Origin: Prevotella sp. P5-50
Lineage (GTDB): Bacteria > Bacteroidota > Bacteroidia > Bacteroidales > Bacteroidaceae
Length of the DNA: 64,000 nt
Direction: 5' to 3'
Assembly (NCBI RefSeq): GCF_002251295.1
Contig: NZ_NPJA01000001.1
Location: 28,815-92,814 of the forward strand
Below are positions 63,821 through 64,000 of this stretch, one piece after another (position 1 is the stretch's first letter; the number at the start of each line of letters is the position of its first letter). A program made the translations under genes and the position numbers. Under the pieces are notes generated by a model. That model made no database searches. It was not told where the DNA came from and was given only the letters and a program-made list of their open reading frames with translations.

Positions 63821-63967
63821 AAAAACAATAGGTTGTTCCACTTGTCGCCAACTTGTGATGGAATGTCCGTCACCACTAGTGTCCACTAAAAACGATTAAC
63901 AATCGTTGTAAGTGGTTGATATGCGACAAAATACGAGCAAAAAATGACTCTATGGGTTAGAAATGAC

Positions 63968-63975
63968 TATCTTTG
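63968..63975 (+). promoter_or_regulatory. -7 box near the right edge
   Basis: TATCTTTG at the window end (ATGACTATCTTTGCAG) is a likely promoter for a gene that begins outside the window. Confidence 0.5.
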
Positions 63976-64000
63976 CAGAAAATTACAATCTGTAAGTTAG

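Overview
The window looks like a chromosome segment from a gut-type Bacteroidales bacterium, most likely Prevotella or a close relative (Prevotellaceae). Evidence: many promoters fit the Bacteroidetes form (TTTG, about 19-20 bp, TAnnTTTG); there is a hybrid two-component system with Reg_prop repeats, an ISAon1-type transposase, a LruC-domain lipoprotein, glutamine synthetase III, GH115 and GH27 enzymes, and a tmRNA whose tag reads GENKYALAA. Genus assignment is inference; no 16S rRNA is present.

Layout. 1-3.8 kb: a response regulator (cut by the window edge) and a 1069-residue double-module sensor kinase. 3.9-11.1 kb: a uronate module, kdgK-eda leftward and a LacI regulator, altronate dehydratase, NhaC-type antiporter and an unknown gene rightward. 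11.3-13.5 kb: SPFH protein and iron alcohol dehydrogenase. 13.6-14.7 kb: a debris zone with a primase-like fragment, a large palindrome and a roughly 340-bp dispersed repeat. 14.7-26.7 kb: SLC13 permease, XRE regulator, holA, a broken histidine kinase, a lone HsdR-N nuclease-like protein, zinc-ribbon and NIF3 proteins, a PurF-like protein lacking the catalytic Cys, and a FetAB-like transporter. 26.8-30.9 kb: agmatine deiminase, N-carbamoylputrescine amidase and GSIII, a set that makes putrescine and can recapture the released ammonia. 31-36.7 kb: a YiiX-like hydrolase, then GH115 and GH27 enzymes. 36.9-44.6 kb: M15 peptidase, serine acetyltransferase, a lipoprotein, and an AmpG-like permease translationally coupled to a four-module protein (GT2-like, GT2, HIT-like, SpoIID). 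45.4-52 kb: housekeeping genes rlmN-pdxA-flippase-like and bEBP-lptE-TPR-secG, then tRNA-His. 52.2-56.5 kb: phosphatase, pectinesterase-like protein, AzlCD exporter, and integrase and IS fossils. 57-63 kb: LruC lipoprotein, tmRNA, and a hybrid two-component protein that lacks its ATPase domain.

The least explained signal is intergenic. A roughly 340-bp promoter-led element occurs in two inverted copies (14.4 and 63.6 kb), its 5' part folds into hairpins, and no reading frame is conserved between copies. Several intergenic regions carry direct repeats of exactly 11 bp, two of them (6.0 and 44.8 kb) with the same composite order. Four promoters share not only the -33 and -7 boxes but the whole spacer between them. 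These look like a family of repeated non-coding elements.

Protein-level oddities: the double kinase with complementary intact and degraded modules, the hybrid two-component protein without a kinase catalytic domain, and the GT2-HIT-SpoIID fusion next to a permease.
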